NCBI GenBank assembly: GCA_016946835.1 | Contig: JACVTC010000055.1 | Location: 845,001 to 909,000 of the forward strand | Length of the DNA stretch: 64,000 bases | Direction: 5' to 3' | From: Neocallimastix lanati (nom. inval.) | Lineage: Eukaryota; Neocallimastigomycota; Neocallimastigomycetes; Neocallimastigales; Neocallimastigaceae | Shown here: piece by piece, positions 24,327 to 35,429 of the stretch | How positions within the stretch are numbered: position 1 is the stretch's first letter | Layout: every line of letters starts with the position of its first letter | Made by a program: the position numbers and the translations under genes | The notes under the pieces: model-generated | Databases searched by the model: none | The model's input: only the letters and a program-made list of their open reading frames with translations | What the model was told of the DNA's origin: nothing

Positions 24327-26091
24327 ATAATAAAGATACTGCCACTACTAATAATACAACTAATAATAATAAAAATGAAAAATACAACTACTGCTATTAC
24401 TTTATTTCTATTTTCTATTTAGCAAATGAATAGTAATTATAAAAATAATCGTAGATCATAAAAAATTAAAATTATAGCAAATCTATAAAATTTAGTGTCA
24501 AAAATTTGGTGTTAAAAAATAATAATAAATATCATAAATGTATACAAATATCTTTAATGTATACATTAAATCAAATATAAAAAAAATTTTTTTCAGTAGT
24601 TCCAAAATGTGGTCATAAATGATAAAATATCTTTTTAATTTTATTATATATTAATTTTATTATATTTTAATTTTATTATATATTAATTTTATTATATTAT
24701 TATAATAATAATTCTTTTATTCAATAAACTGCCAATGAATATAAAATTATATTTTATTATAATTATTAACTATTATTATAATTAATACATTATAAACAAG
24801 TAAAATTTTATTTTATTATTTTTTTTCTATTCATCTAATAATAAAATGAATTCAGCAAAGTTTTACTTTTTATATTATTATTATTATTATTATTATTTTT
24901 TTTTCTTTATCTTAAAAAAATAAAATAAAAATATATAATAAAAAAAAAGGACATATTTTCTATTTTTTATTTTTATTTTATTCTTTATCTTCAACATAAA
25001 AAAAAAAAAAAGTACTACTTATTTTTATGTGAAGAATAGAGATAAAAATATCTTCCTTATTATTTTATTTCTGTTAATATATAATATACATAATATATAT
25101 TTAATATAATATATAATATATTATATATTTTTTTAATCTATTTTTTATAATATATTTTAAAAAATAATATAATGTAATATATTATTTTTTATAAATAATA
25201 TATCATAAATAATATAATAATATACTTTATAAATAATATATTTTTCAAGTTTAATTAATCTAAAAAAAATATTTCTTAATTTATTATGAATATATTGTAT
25301 ATATTTAATGGTTAACTAAATTATATTGTATATATTAAATACTTTAAAGATTAGGTTAAGATATTTTCATAAAGTATAAATAGTAAAATTATTTTCCTAT
25401 TTTGTTATGACAGTAAACTTATATTTTTAATAAATATTAAATATATAAAGGAATTTATATTATTATTAATAATATTCGAAGTTATATTATTAAGTATTTA
25501 AAGAATATTATTAAATATTTTAAAGCACTTATATTAATTTTAAACATTTAAAATATTTTTTTTATTAATTTTAAACATTTAAAATATTTTTAAAAAATTT
25601 AATTAAATTTTTATAATATTAAATATTTAAAAATTTAAATATTTTTAAAGAATTTAATTAAATTTTTATAATATTAAATATTTTTAAATGTTTTAAACGA
25701 TTTGTAATTTTGTAAGCATAATAATATTTTTAAACAGTTTAATTAAATATTTAAAAATTTAAATATTTTTAAACAATTTAATTAAATTTTTATAATATTA
25801 AATATTTTTATTTTATATTTTTTTAAACATTATAATATTTTTAAACAGTTTAGTTAATAAATATTTTTTAAAAAATTTGTATTTTTTTAAACATTTATAA
25901 TATTTTTAAAAAATTTAATTAAATATTTAGTAATTTAAATATTTTTTAAACAATTTGTAATTTTAATCTTTTATTATAATTATAATATTATAAAAATATT
26001 CTTAATAGAATATATTAATAGAAACCTACATAACTATTCAACAAATTAAGATTCCTGTATTTTTTTTTTTTTTTTTTTTTTTATAAAGTGA
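24327..26091. other. AT-rich stretch upstream of the unit-A ORF
   Basis: Contains GC-richer fragments shared by all units (for example GATACTGCCACTACTAATAA near 24335) and many ATTTAAAATATTTTTAAA-like words. A T-run of about 22 lies just before the ORF start. Presumed promoter/5' region of the ORF; no defined element. Confidence 0.55.
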
Positions 26092-28143
26092 ATGGACCCC
26101 TCAAAAAAAGATGAAATTTTATCAAAATTGTATGAATTATATACAAGTCAAAATGTTTTTCAATTAAGTAATTACACTTGTGAAACAGTTAAAGATAGGG
26201 ATGAAGTAATAAGTCTAAATAAGAATCAAACATATGTAGATAACCTAAGGGACTCATTGAGAGGTATGACAGATCTACAAATAATTGATCGTAAAGAAAG
26301 TTTTAATTTCAAATATATTAAACGAATATTATATAAAGAAAATGAATCAATACAAGGAAAGATTAAAAAGCTTTATAAATTTAATGGATTTAGTGCGGAT
26401 ACTGAAATATATTTAGTAACAACGACAGTAGGAACCAGAAGTGATAAAACTACTCAAGATATATTAGATAGAATGGAAGAAAAAGAAAAAGAAAAAGAAA
26501 TAAAGGAAAAGAAAGGAAAAGGAAAAGGAAAAGGAAAAGGAAAAGATGAAGAAAAAGATGAAGAAAAAGATGAAGAAAAAGATGAAGAAAAAGATGAAGA
26601 GAAAGATGAAGAAAAAGATGAAGATGAAGAAAGAAAAAAAGAAAAGAGGAAAAAGATGTTTATGAATAATTTTTCAGTGAAACCAATATGCGATTTAAGG
26701 ACAGGAAAAGAACAAATTATCACCTTGGATGCCAATAGTAACTATACTAAATATTTTTACCATTTCGCTATAGTGAAAGGAAACAGTATCATATTTTCTA
26801 ACTTATTCTCATATATATGTCGTAGACAGATGATAAAAAGAGATTTTGTACAAAAGAAGTATTCAGAAAATAAAAATGTCGCTAGAAATGATATTTGTTA
26901 TTACTATAATATGCTATACGATAGAAAATCGAAAGATTTTAACAAAAAATTTGTCAGTTGTATAAAGTTTTATTGTAGTTCTGAAGAAAAAAATACAGTA
27001 AAAGAAGTTGAATTTGAAGAAACTGAAGATGAAGATATGGCAGAAAATCAAGAAATTGAAGAAGCTGGAATTGAAGAAGCTGGAATTGAAGAAGCTGGAA
27101 TTGAAGAAGCTGGAATTGAAGAAACTGAAGATGAAGATATGGTTGAAAATCAAGGAATTGAAGAAGCTGGAATTGAAGAAACTGAAGATGAAGATATGGT
27201 TGAAAATCAAGGAATTGAAGAAGCTGGAATTGAAGAAACTGAAGATGAAGATATGGTTGAAAATCAAGGAATTGAAGAAGCTGAAATTGAAGAAACTGAA
27301 GATGAAAATATGGTTGAAAATCAAGGAATTGAAGAAGCTGAAATTGAAGAAACTGAAGATGAAGATATGGTTGAAAATCAAGGAATTGAAGAAGCTGGAA
27401 TTGAAGAAACTGAAGATGAAGAAACTGAAGATGAAGATATGGTTGAAAATCAAGGAATTGAAGAAGCTGGAAATGAAGAAGCTGAAGCTCAAAATATGGC
27501 AAAAAATCAAGAAATTGAAGAAGCTGGAATTGAAGAAACTGAAGATGAAGAAGCCGGAACTGAAGAAACTGAAGATGAAGAAACCGGAACTGAAGAAACT
27601 GAAGATGAAGAAGCCGGAACTGAAGAAACTGAAGATGAAGATATGGCTGAAAATCAAGAACTTGAAGAAGCTACTCAATTAGTGTGTCATATTTATTCTA
27701 GATTAAATGAAGAAAAATTCATGATTGGAGGAATATATTTGCAGAATAATATATATCATATTAAAGCTAATAACAATAATGTAATTGGTATATTGGTATC
27801 TTATGGTAATGGATATGCAATCACAACAAATGTAGTGACCTTTAATGGCCGTAACAATGTAATACAACAGTGTATTATTGGTAAAATTGTGATAATTGGG
27901 GAAAGGAAGTATCTTTTAGACGTCGAAAATAATATAATTGGTGAAATTTATTCCTTCAATGGAAATCATAGTCTTTACCTAAATGATATGAAAAGTTTAT
28001 TAGCGAAATATTTAATGGAGAATATTTATGTTCCTGTATCTCTTGAAAACATTGATATTGATGGTATTCATTATTTAAGAAATATGCACAATTTAATAAC
28101 ACAATATTTAGTATCATTATCCACTGATATATTAACTATTTAA
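26092..28143 (+). CDS. Unrecognised 683-residue protein with Lys/Glu tract and acidic repeats (unit A)
   Basis: Single-exon ORF beginning MDPSKKDEILSKLYELYTSQ. Layout: N-terminal region about 1-125, mixed composition; Lys/Gly/Glu tract 126-190 (KGKGKGK, then DEEK repeats); middle region about 190-305, with Cys and aromatic residues; acidic repeat region 306-526 built of units like MVENQGIEEAGIEETEDED (19 residues, 57 bp); C-terminal region 527-683, starting ATQLVCHIYSRLN and rich in Ile/Asn/Gly. There is no signal peptide, membrane segment or motif I can name. The ORF is present in all three units, with unique regions conserved and repeat number variable, and copy A is the longest. The repeats also keep other frames open, producing spurious overlapping ORFs. 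It may be a host gene family amplified in tandem or the protein of an unrecognised mobile element. Confidence 0.8.
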   Translation: MDPSKKDEILSKLYELYTSQNVFQLSNYTCETVKDRDEVISLNKNQTYVDNLRDSLRGMTDLQIIDRKESFNFKYIKRILYKENESIQGKIKKLYKFNGFSADTEIYLVTTTVGTRSDKTTQDILDRMEEKEKEKEIKEKKGKGKGKGKGKDEEKDEEKDEEKDEEKDEEKDEEKDEDEERKKEKRKKMFMNNFSVKPICDLRTGKEQIITLDANSNYTKYFYHFAIVKGNSIIFSNLFSYICRRQMIKRDFVQKKYSENKNVARNDICYYYNMLYDRKSKDFNKKFVSCIKFYCSSEEKNTVKEVEFEETEDEDMAENQEIEEAGIEEAGIEEAGIEEAGIEETEDEDMVENQGIEEAGIEETEDEDMVENQGIEEAGIEETEDEDMVENQGIEEAEIEETEDENMVENQGIEEAEIEETEDEDMVENQGIEEAGIEETEDEETEDEDMVENQGIEEAGNEEAEAQNMAKNQEIEEAGIEETEDEEAGTEETEDEETGTEETEDEEAGTEETEDEDMAENQELEEATQLVCHIYSRLNEEKFMIGGIYLQNNIYHIKANNNNVIGILVSYGNGYAITTNVVTFNGRNNVIQQCIIGKIVIIGERKYLLDVENNIIGEIYSFNGNHSLYLNDMKSLLAKYLMENIYVPVSLENIDIDGIHYLRNMHNLITQYLVSLSTDILTI

Positions 28144-28264
28144 ATACCATACGATTATTTATTTATAGTATATATAATTGAATAGATTTAAAGTTAAACT
28201 AATTAAAAAAAAAAAAAATTAAAAGTATTTATATATATTCTATAATTTAATTTTAAAGGTTTGA

Positions 28265-28299
<35 letters not shown>

Positions 28300-30257
28300 C
28301 ATTAATCTTTAAAATCGATATTACCTATTAAACCCATATTTTCAAATCTTTACTCGATATATCTATTAAACCCATGTTTCAAATCTTTAATGATTAAATT
28401 AAAGAATATAATAATAAATACTTTGTAATTTTACTTTTTTTATACACTTTGGATAATAATAAGAAAAAAAAAAGTGGAAAAAAAAATATTTAAAAAGGTT
28501 ATTAAATTTTGATCACTAATTGAATAGGAGTATTCAATAAAAACTTTTTTTTTTATTTTTTATTTTTTTTTTTATATTATATATTATACTTTTTAATTGA
28601 AATAATAAATAAAAATGTAATCATTATTAATATAAAAATAATTAATAAAAAAAAATAAAGGTTATTAAAAAGAAAAAATATAATCATTATTAATAAAAAA
28701 AAAAAAATTATTTAAAAAGAAAAGGTTATTAAATTTTTGATCACTAATTTGAGTAGGAGATTCAATAAATATTTTAGTAAAAAAAAAAAAAAGGTTATTA
28801 AATTTTTGATCACTAATTTGAATAGAAGTATTCAATAAATATTTTAGTTTAAAAAAATTTTTTTTTATAATAAAATTACAAAAATAGTTTTATTTTTATT
28901 TATTCTTAAATATATATATATTTTTTTTTATTTTTTTTTATTTTTTATTTTTATTTTAATTTTTAATTTTTATTTACTTTTTATATTATAGTTATTTTTT
29001 CAAAAAAAAAAAAAAAAAAAAAAAAAAAAGCATAATTTTTTTTCATTTATTTGAAAAACAATTATTATAAAATTTTATTTTATATTATTTAATATTATAT
29101 ATATATTTTTAAAAAAAATTATATTTATTATATAAAAAAATCATTTTTTGAATTTTTTTTAAAAAAAGTTTTAAATATATAGTTTAATAGGAAACATTTT
29201 TATTCATCATTAATCATTTTATTTCAAAAAATTAATGGTAATTTTTAATAAAGATGAATATATAAATTTTATATTTTTTTATTATATATATTTATATATA
29301 TATTTTTTTTATTTTAAATATTTTTAAAAAAAAAAATATTATATTTTATTTTTATAAAATGATTTTTTTTTAATAATTTAGTTTATACAAAAAAAAAAAA
29401 AAAAAAAATAAAAAAAAAAAAATAAAAATAAAAATAAAAATAAAATTACAGTTTTTTTTTTTTTTGTTCTAATAATGCAACTCTAAGGCTTATTCAAAGT
29501 TAAACTTAATAATTACATGTTATTATTTACTATTTAATTATTCAATTATTCAATTATTTATTAATAAATACTCTTTTAATTCTTTTCATTATTTATTATT
29601 TATTATTTCATTTCATTATTTCTTATTTCTTATTTCTTATTTCTTATTTATTAATAAATACTCTTTTAATTCTTTTTATTATTTATTATTTATTATTTCA
29701 TTTCATTATTTCTTATTTCTTATTTCTTATTTATTAATAAATACTCTTTTAATTATTAATTATTAATTATTATTTATATTTATTATTTGCTATTTATTAT
29801 TCAATTATTTATTATTTATTATTTATTATTTATTATTTATTATTTATTATTTATTATTTATTATTTATTATTTATTATTATTTATTATTTATTATTATTT
29901 ATTATTTATTATTCAATTATTTATTATTCAATTATTTATTATTTAATTATTTAATATTTCATTCAATGAAAAATAAAAATAAAAATAAAAAAAAAGTATT
30001 TTATATTAAGAAGTAATAATCTCTTATCACTATTATTTCTTATTATTTTATTTTAATTTTTTTTCTTAACCAAAATAATGAATGAATGAATGAATGAAAA
30101 TGTTTTTAATTTTCTATTTAATAAAGTATGAATGAGAGAATTTTCTAAATTGTGTCTCTCATGTGGAAAAATAAAAACTTTATTAGGAAAAGATCATTTT
30201 CATTAGTTTAATGGTAAAGATGAGTACAAAAAAAAAAAAAAAAAAGAAAAGAAATTA

Positions 30258-30297
<40 letters not shown>

Positions 30298-30390
30298 GCA
30301 TATAATAATAATAATAATAATGACATATAATAATAATAATAATGTCATATAATAATAATAATAATAATAACATATGAATGATAAATAATA
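28144..30390. other. 3' region of unit A
   Basis: Two near-copies of an ACCCAT-containing segment (about 28317-28395), three copies of a GATCACTAAT(T)TGAATAG motif (about 28510, 28739, 28807), A/T tracts, the TTAATAAATACTCTTTTAAT motif three times (29561, 29648, 29738 approx.), (TTATTTA)n at 29800-29950, and an (ATGA)n tract near 30080. No gene is seen. The conserved block GAATGAGAGAATTTTCTAAA near 30131 has no open frame of length. Confidence 0.65.
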
Positions 30391-30395
30391 ATTTC

Positions 30396-30530
30396 AATCC
30401 TCGGTTTAGTGGCCATGAAGAATCTATAGATCATGATAGTAATGAAAGGAGACAAAAACATAACCCTAGATAGGACAGCCAAAATTGACTCTAGAGAGGG
30501 GGTGAAAAAAAGCATATCCAATACAATAAA
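30396..30530. other. Conserved GC-richer head segment of the unit
   Basis: Nearly identical at 22801-22935, 30396-30530 and 37969-38103. The plus strand reads FSGHEESIDHDSNERRQKHN before a stop, then shifts to DRTAKIDSREGVKK. This looks like decayed coding sequence, possibly from the same transposase as the following remnant. The minus strand is also open, but its predicted peptide is uninformative. Confidence 0.45.
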
Positions 30531-30710
30531 AAAAAAAAATTTCTTTATATAAATATCAAGTATTGTGTTTGTCACTTTAAAAGATCATTAAAAATTCAAA
30601 AAAAAAATTCAAAAAGAAAAAAAAAAAAATTATGTTCTAATGAAATTGATAATAATAGTAAAAATTTTATATACTTATTATAAAGCTATTTTGAAAATTT
30701 TCCATTTATT

Positions 30711-30754
<44 letters not shown>

Positions 30755-30885
30755 TATATACCACTTATTTACTCAAAAAACAAAAAACAAAAAACAAACA
30801 AAAAAAAAAAAAGAATATAATAATTTTTTTTTTTTTTTTTTGGAATTTTTAGAATATTTTAAAATCAACTATATAAATAAATATA

Positions 30886-31200
30886 ATGTAAAATAACTGG
30901 AATTATTGCATAACAATATAGAACATATTACAAATAATACATATAAATTAATAATAGCATTAAAGAAAGAAGAAGCTTTATCGTATAATGATTACGATAG
31001 GAGAATTAGAGGTTTTTTTTTTTTTTAAAAAAAAAAAAAAAGATTTATTAATAGAACTGATGAAATCAAAGCTTTAATTGAATGGTATAAAAATAAAGAA
31101 GAAAAATTAATTTGTATTGGATGTAGTGATGATGATATAATTGAACTATGGTACGATTGTTTAATTCATTTAAATAATATAAAATACTTAATTTTAATTA
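30886..31200 (+). pseudogene. MULE-like transposase C-terminal remnant, unit B
   Basis: Frames with stops and a poly-T/poly-A interruption. It reads NIEHITNN, then YKLIIALKKEEALSYNDYDR, then INRTDEIKALIEWYKN and the CIGCSDDDIIELWYDC segment shared with unit A. It keeps the YKLIIAL segment that unit A lost and lacks the ASESFNNF segment that A kept, so both descend from a longer parent. Confidence 0.58.
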
Positions 31201-31234
31201 AAATTGTTTCATTTGATAATAGTTATTTTTTTTT

Positions 31235-31520
31235 ATTAATATCAATATCAATATTATAAGTTATTATTAATATCAATATCAATATTATATAGTTATTTTT
31301 ATTATTAATATCAATATCAATATTATATAGTTATTTTTATTATTAATATCAATATCAATATTATATAGTTATTTTTATTATTAATATCAATATCAATATT
31401 ATATAGTTATTTTTATTATTAATATCAATATCAATATTATATAGTTATTTTTATTATTAATATCAATATCAATATTATATAGTTATTTTTATTATTAATA
31501 TCAATATCAATATTATATAG
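31235..31520 (+). repeat. 38-bp minisatellite, unit B
   Basis: About seven very regular copies of the ATTAATATCAATATCAATAT unit with TATATAGTTATTTTT, the longest of the three arrays. Confidence 0.92.
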
Positions 31521-31806
31521 TATTTTATTTTATTAAAATTTTAATAATAAAATAAAATTCTTTATATAATATTAAATAGATAAAATTTAAAACAGTAATA
31601 ATAAAACATTTTTAAAATATTTATTTTTTTTATTTGGTATTTTATTTATTACAAATAAATAAAAAAGAGGTGTATTTTTTTTTTTTTTTTTTTTTTTTAA
31701 ATAAAAGTTTTTATTTTTAAAAAAATAATTTTTTTTAAAAAAAAAAAAAAATAAGTAATAGAATAAAAGTATTAAATAGAAGTTTTTACAATAAAAGTCA
31801 TGTTCA

Positions 31807-31873
31807 ATAAAATCATAATTAATAGATAATAAATTATAAACAATAATTTATTATCTATTAATTATGATTTTAT
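31807..31873. repeat. Perfect hairpin, 30-bp arms (unit B)
   Basis: Arms 31807-31836 and 31844-31873, loop TAAACAA, identical to units A and C. Confidence 0.95.
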
Positions 31874-32444
31874 ATAATAAAGATACTGCCACTACTAATA
31901 ATACAACTAATAATAATAAAAATGAAAAATACAACTACTGCTATTACTTTATTTCTATTTTCTATTTAGCGAATGAATAGTACTTATAAAATTAATCATA
32001 AATCATAAAAAATTAAAATTATAGCAAATCTATAAAATTTAGTGTCAAAGATTTGGTGTTAAAAAATAATAATAAATATCATAAATGTATACAAATATCT
32101 TTAATGTATACATTAAATCAAATATAAAAAATATTTTTTTCAGTAGTTCCAAAATGTGGTCATAAATGATAAAAATATCTTTTTTAATTTTATTATATTT
32201 TAATTTTATTATATTTTAATTTTATTATATATTAATTTTATTATATTATTATAATAATAATTCTTTTATTCAATAAACTACCAATGAATATAAAATTATA
32301 TTTTATTATAATTATTAACTATTATTATTATTATTAACTATTATTATTATTAATACATTATAAACAAGTAAAATTTTATTTTATTATTATTTTTTTTTCT
32401 ATTCATCTAATAATAAAATGAATTCAGCAAAGTTATACTTTTTA

Positions 32445-32475
<31 letters not shown>

Positions 32476-33755
32476 TTTTTATCTTAAAAATAAAATAAAA
32501 ATATATAATATAAAAAAAGGTCATATTTTCTATTTTCTTTTTTTTATTTTTATTTTATTCTTTATCTTCAACATAAAAATAAAAAAAAAAAAAAAAAGGA
32601 TGAAGACAAAGAATAAAATAAAAAAATCTTCCTTATTATTTTATTTCTGTTAATATATTATATAATATACATAATATATATTTAATATAATATATAATAT
32701 ATAATATATAATATATAATATATAATATATATAATATATAATATATAATATATATTTAATATATTTATATTTTTTTTATATAAATTTTTTTAATCTATTT
32801 TTTATAATATATAATTTAAAAAATAATATAATGTAATATATTATAATATATTATTTTTATAAATAATATATCATAAATAATATAATATACTTTATAAATA
32901 ATATATTTTTCAAGATTAAGTAATCTAAAAAAAATATTTCTTAATTTATTATGAATATATTGTATATATTAAATAATTTATTGTATAACTAAATTATATT
33001 GTATATATTAAATACTTTAAAGATTAGGTTAAGATATTTTCATAAAGTATAAATAGTAAAATTATTTTCCCATTTTGTTATGACAGCAAACTTAATATTT
33101 TTATTAAATATTAAATATATAAAGGAATTTATATTATTAATAATATTCGAAGTTATATTATTAATCATTTAAAGAATATTATTAAATATTTTAAAGCACT
33201 TTTATTAATTTAAAACATTTAAAATATTTTTTTTTATTAATTTTAAACATTTAAAATATTTTTAAAAAATTTAATTAAATTTTTATAATATTAAATATTT
33301 AAAAATTTAAATATTTTTAAAGAATTTAATTAAATTTTTATAATATTAAATATTTTTAAATGTTTTTAAACAATTTGTAATTTTATAAGCATAATAATAT
33401 TTTTAAGCAGTTTAATTAAATATTTAAAAATTTAAATATTTTTAAACAATTTAATTAAATTTTTATAATATTAAATATTTTTATTTTATATTTTTTTTAA
33501 ACATTATAATATTTTTAAACAGTTTAGTTAATAAATATTTTTAAAAAAATTTGTATTTTTTTAAACATTTATAATATTTTTAAAAAATTTAATTAAATAT
33601 TTAGTAATTTAAATATTTTTTAAACAATTTGTAATTTTAATCTTTTATTATAATTATAATATTATAAAAATATTCTTAATAGAATATATTAATAGAAACC
33701 TACATAACTATTCAACAAATTAATAATCCTGTATTTTTTTTTTTTTATAAAGTAA
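31874..33755. other. AT-rich stretch upstream of the unit-B ORF
   Basis: Same content as in unit A, with an expanded (AATATAT)n tract near 32680-32750. No gene seen. Confidence 0.6.
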
Positions 33756-35429
33756 ATGGACCCCTCAAAAAAATATGAAATTTTATCAAAATTGTATGAA
33801 TTATATACAAGTCAAAATGTTTTTCAATTAAGTAATTACACTTGTGAAACAGCTATAGATAAGGATAAAGTAATAAGTAAATATAGGAATCAAGCATATG
33901 TAGATAACCTAAGGGACTCATTGAGAGGTATGACAGATCTACAAATAATTGATCGTAAAGAAAGTTTTAATTTCAAATATATTAAACGAATATTGTATAA
34001 AGAAAATGAATCAATACAAGGAAAGATTAAAAAGCTTTATAAATTTAATGGATTTAGTGTGGATACTGAAATATATTTAGTAACAACGACAATAGGAACC
34101 AAAAATGATAAAACTACTCAAGATATATTAGATAGAATGGAAGAAAAAGAAAAAGAAAAAGAAATAAAGGAAAAGAAAGGAAAAGGAAAAGGAAAAGATG
34201 AAGAAAAAGATGAAGATGAAGAAAGAAAAAAAGAAAAGAGGAAAAAGATGTTTATGAATAATTTTTCAGTGAAACCAATATGCGATTTAAGGACAGGAAA
34301 AGAACAAATTATCACCTTGGATGCCAATAGTAAATATACTAAATATTTTTACCATTTCGCTATAGTGAAAGGAAACTGTATTATATTTTCTAACTTATTA
34401 TTATATATATGACATAAACTGATGCTAAAAAGAGATTTTGTACAAAAGAAGTATTCAGAAAATAAAGATGTCGCTAGAAATGATATTTATTATTACTATA
34501 ATATGCTATACGATAGAAGATTGAATGATTTTAACCAAGAATTTGTCAGTTGTATAAATTTTTATTGTAGTTCTGAAGATAAAAATACAGTAAAAGAAGT
34601 TGGATTTGAAGAAGCTGGAATTGAAAAAACTGAAGATGAAGATATGGCAGAAAATCAAGAAATTGAAGAAATTGGAATTGAAGAAGCCAGAATTGAAGAA
34701 ACTGAAGATGAAGATATGGCAGAAAATCAAGAAATTGAAGAAGCTGGAATTGAAGAAACTGAAGATGAAGATATGGCAGAAAATCAAGAAATTGAAGAAA
34801 TTGGAATTGAAGAAGCCAGAATTGAAGAAACTGGAATTGAAGAAGCTGGAATTGAAGAAACTGAAGATGAAGATATGGCAGAAAATCAAAAAATTGAAGA
34901 AATTGGAATTGAAGAAGCCAGAATTGAAGAAACTGGAATTGAAGAAGCTGGAATTGAAGAAACTGAAGATCAAAATATGGCAAAAAATCAAAAAATTGAA
35001 GAAGCTGGAATTGAAGAAGCTACTCAATTAGTGTGTCATATATATTCTAGATTGAATGAAGAAGAATTCATGATTGGAGGAATATATTTGAAGAATAATA
35101 TATATCATATTAAAGCTAATAACAATAATGTAATTGGTGAAATGGTATTTTATGGTAATGGATGTGCAATCTCAACAAATGTAGTAATGACATTTAATGA
35201 ATGTAACAATGTAATACAACAATGTGATATTGGTAAAATTGTGATACTTGGGGAAAGGGAGTATCTTACAGACATCGAAAATAATATAATTGGTGAATTT
35301 TATTTCTTCGATGGAAATCGTAGTCTTTACCTAAATGATATGGAAAGTTTATTAGCGAAATATTTAATGGAGAATATTTATGTTCCTGTATCTCTTGAAA
35401 ACATTGATATTGATGGTATTCATTATTAA
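33756..35429 (+). pseudogene. Unit-B copy of the unrecognised ORF, broken by one stop codon
   Basis: The reading frame is intact over 557 codons except for a TGA at 34410-34412, where unit C has TGT (Cys). Translation could stop at 218 residues or restart at the in-frame ATG 34422 (335 residues). The Lys/Glu tract is short (KGKGKGKDEEKDEDEE) and the acidic repeats are fewer than in A. Its unique regions are almost identical to unit C. Like C it ends ...DGIHY-TAA, where unit A has TTA and continues 24 residues; the old tail is still open in frame to 35495. It is probably a recent pseudogene unless the stop is read through or is a sequencing error. Confidence 0.82.

Larger units (their letters stand above)
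22797..30390 (+). repeat. Tandem unit A (first of three copies)
   Basis: A unit of about 7.6 kb starting near AATCCTCG (22801) and ending before the next AATCCTCG (30396). Order within the unit: GC-richer head segment, transposase remnant, 38-bp minisatellite, hairpin, long AT-rich stretch, long ORF, then a 3' region with GATCACTAAT repeats, (TTATTTA)n arrays and an (ATGA)n tract. Units B and C repeat this order with mostly base-for-base agreement. Confidence 0.93.

Noticed and set aside
26454-27682. Long ORFs in other frames and on the minus strand over the acidic repeats
   Set aside because: GAA-rich periodic repeats keep all frames open; composition (Phe/Ser or Lys/Leu monotony) is that of shadows.
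30345-30575. Minus-strand ORF in the unit head (also 37918-38151)
   Set aside because: Hydrophobic monotony and extension into (TAA)n; the plus strand of the same segment looks more like decayed protein-coding sequence.
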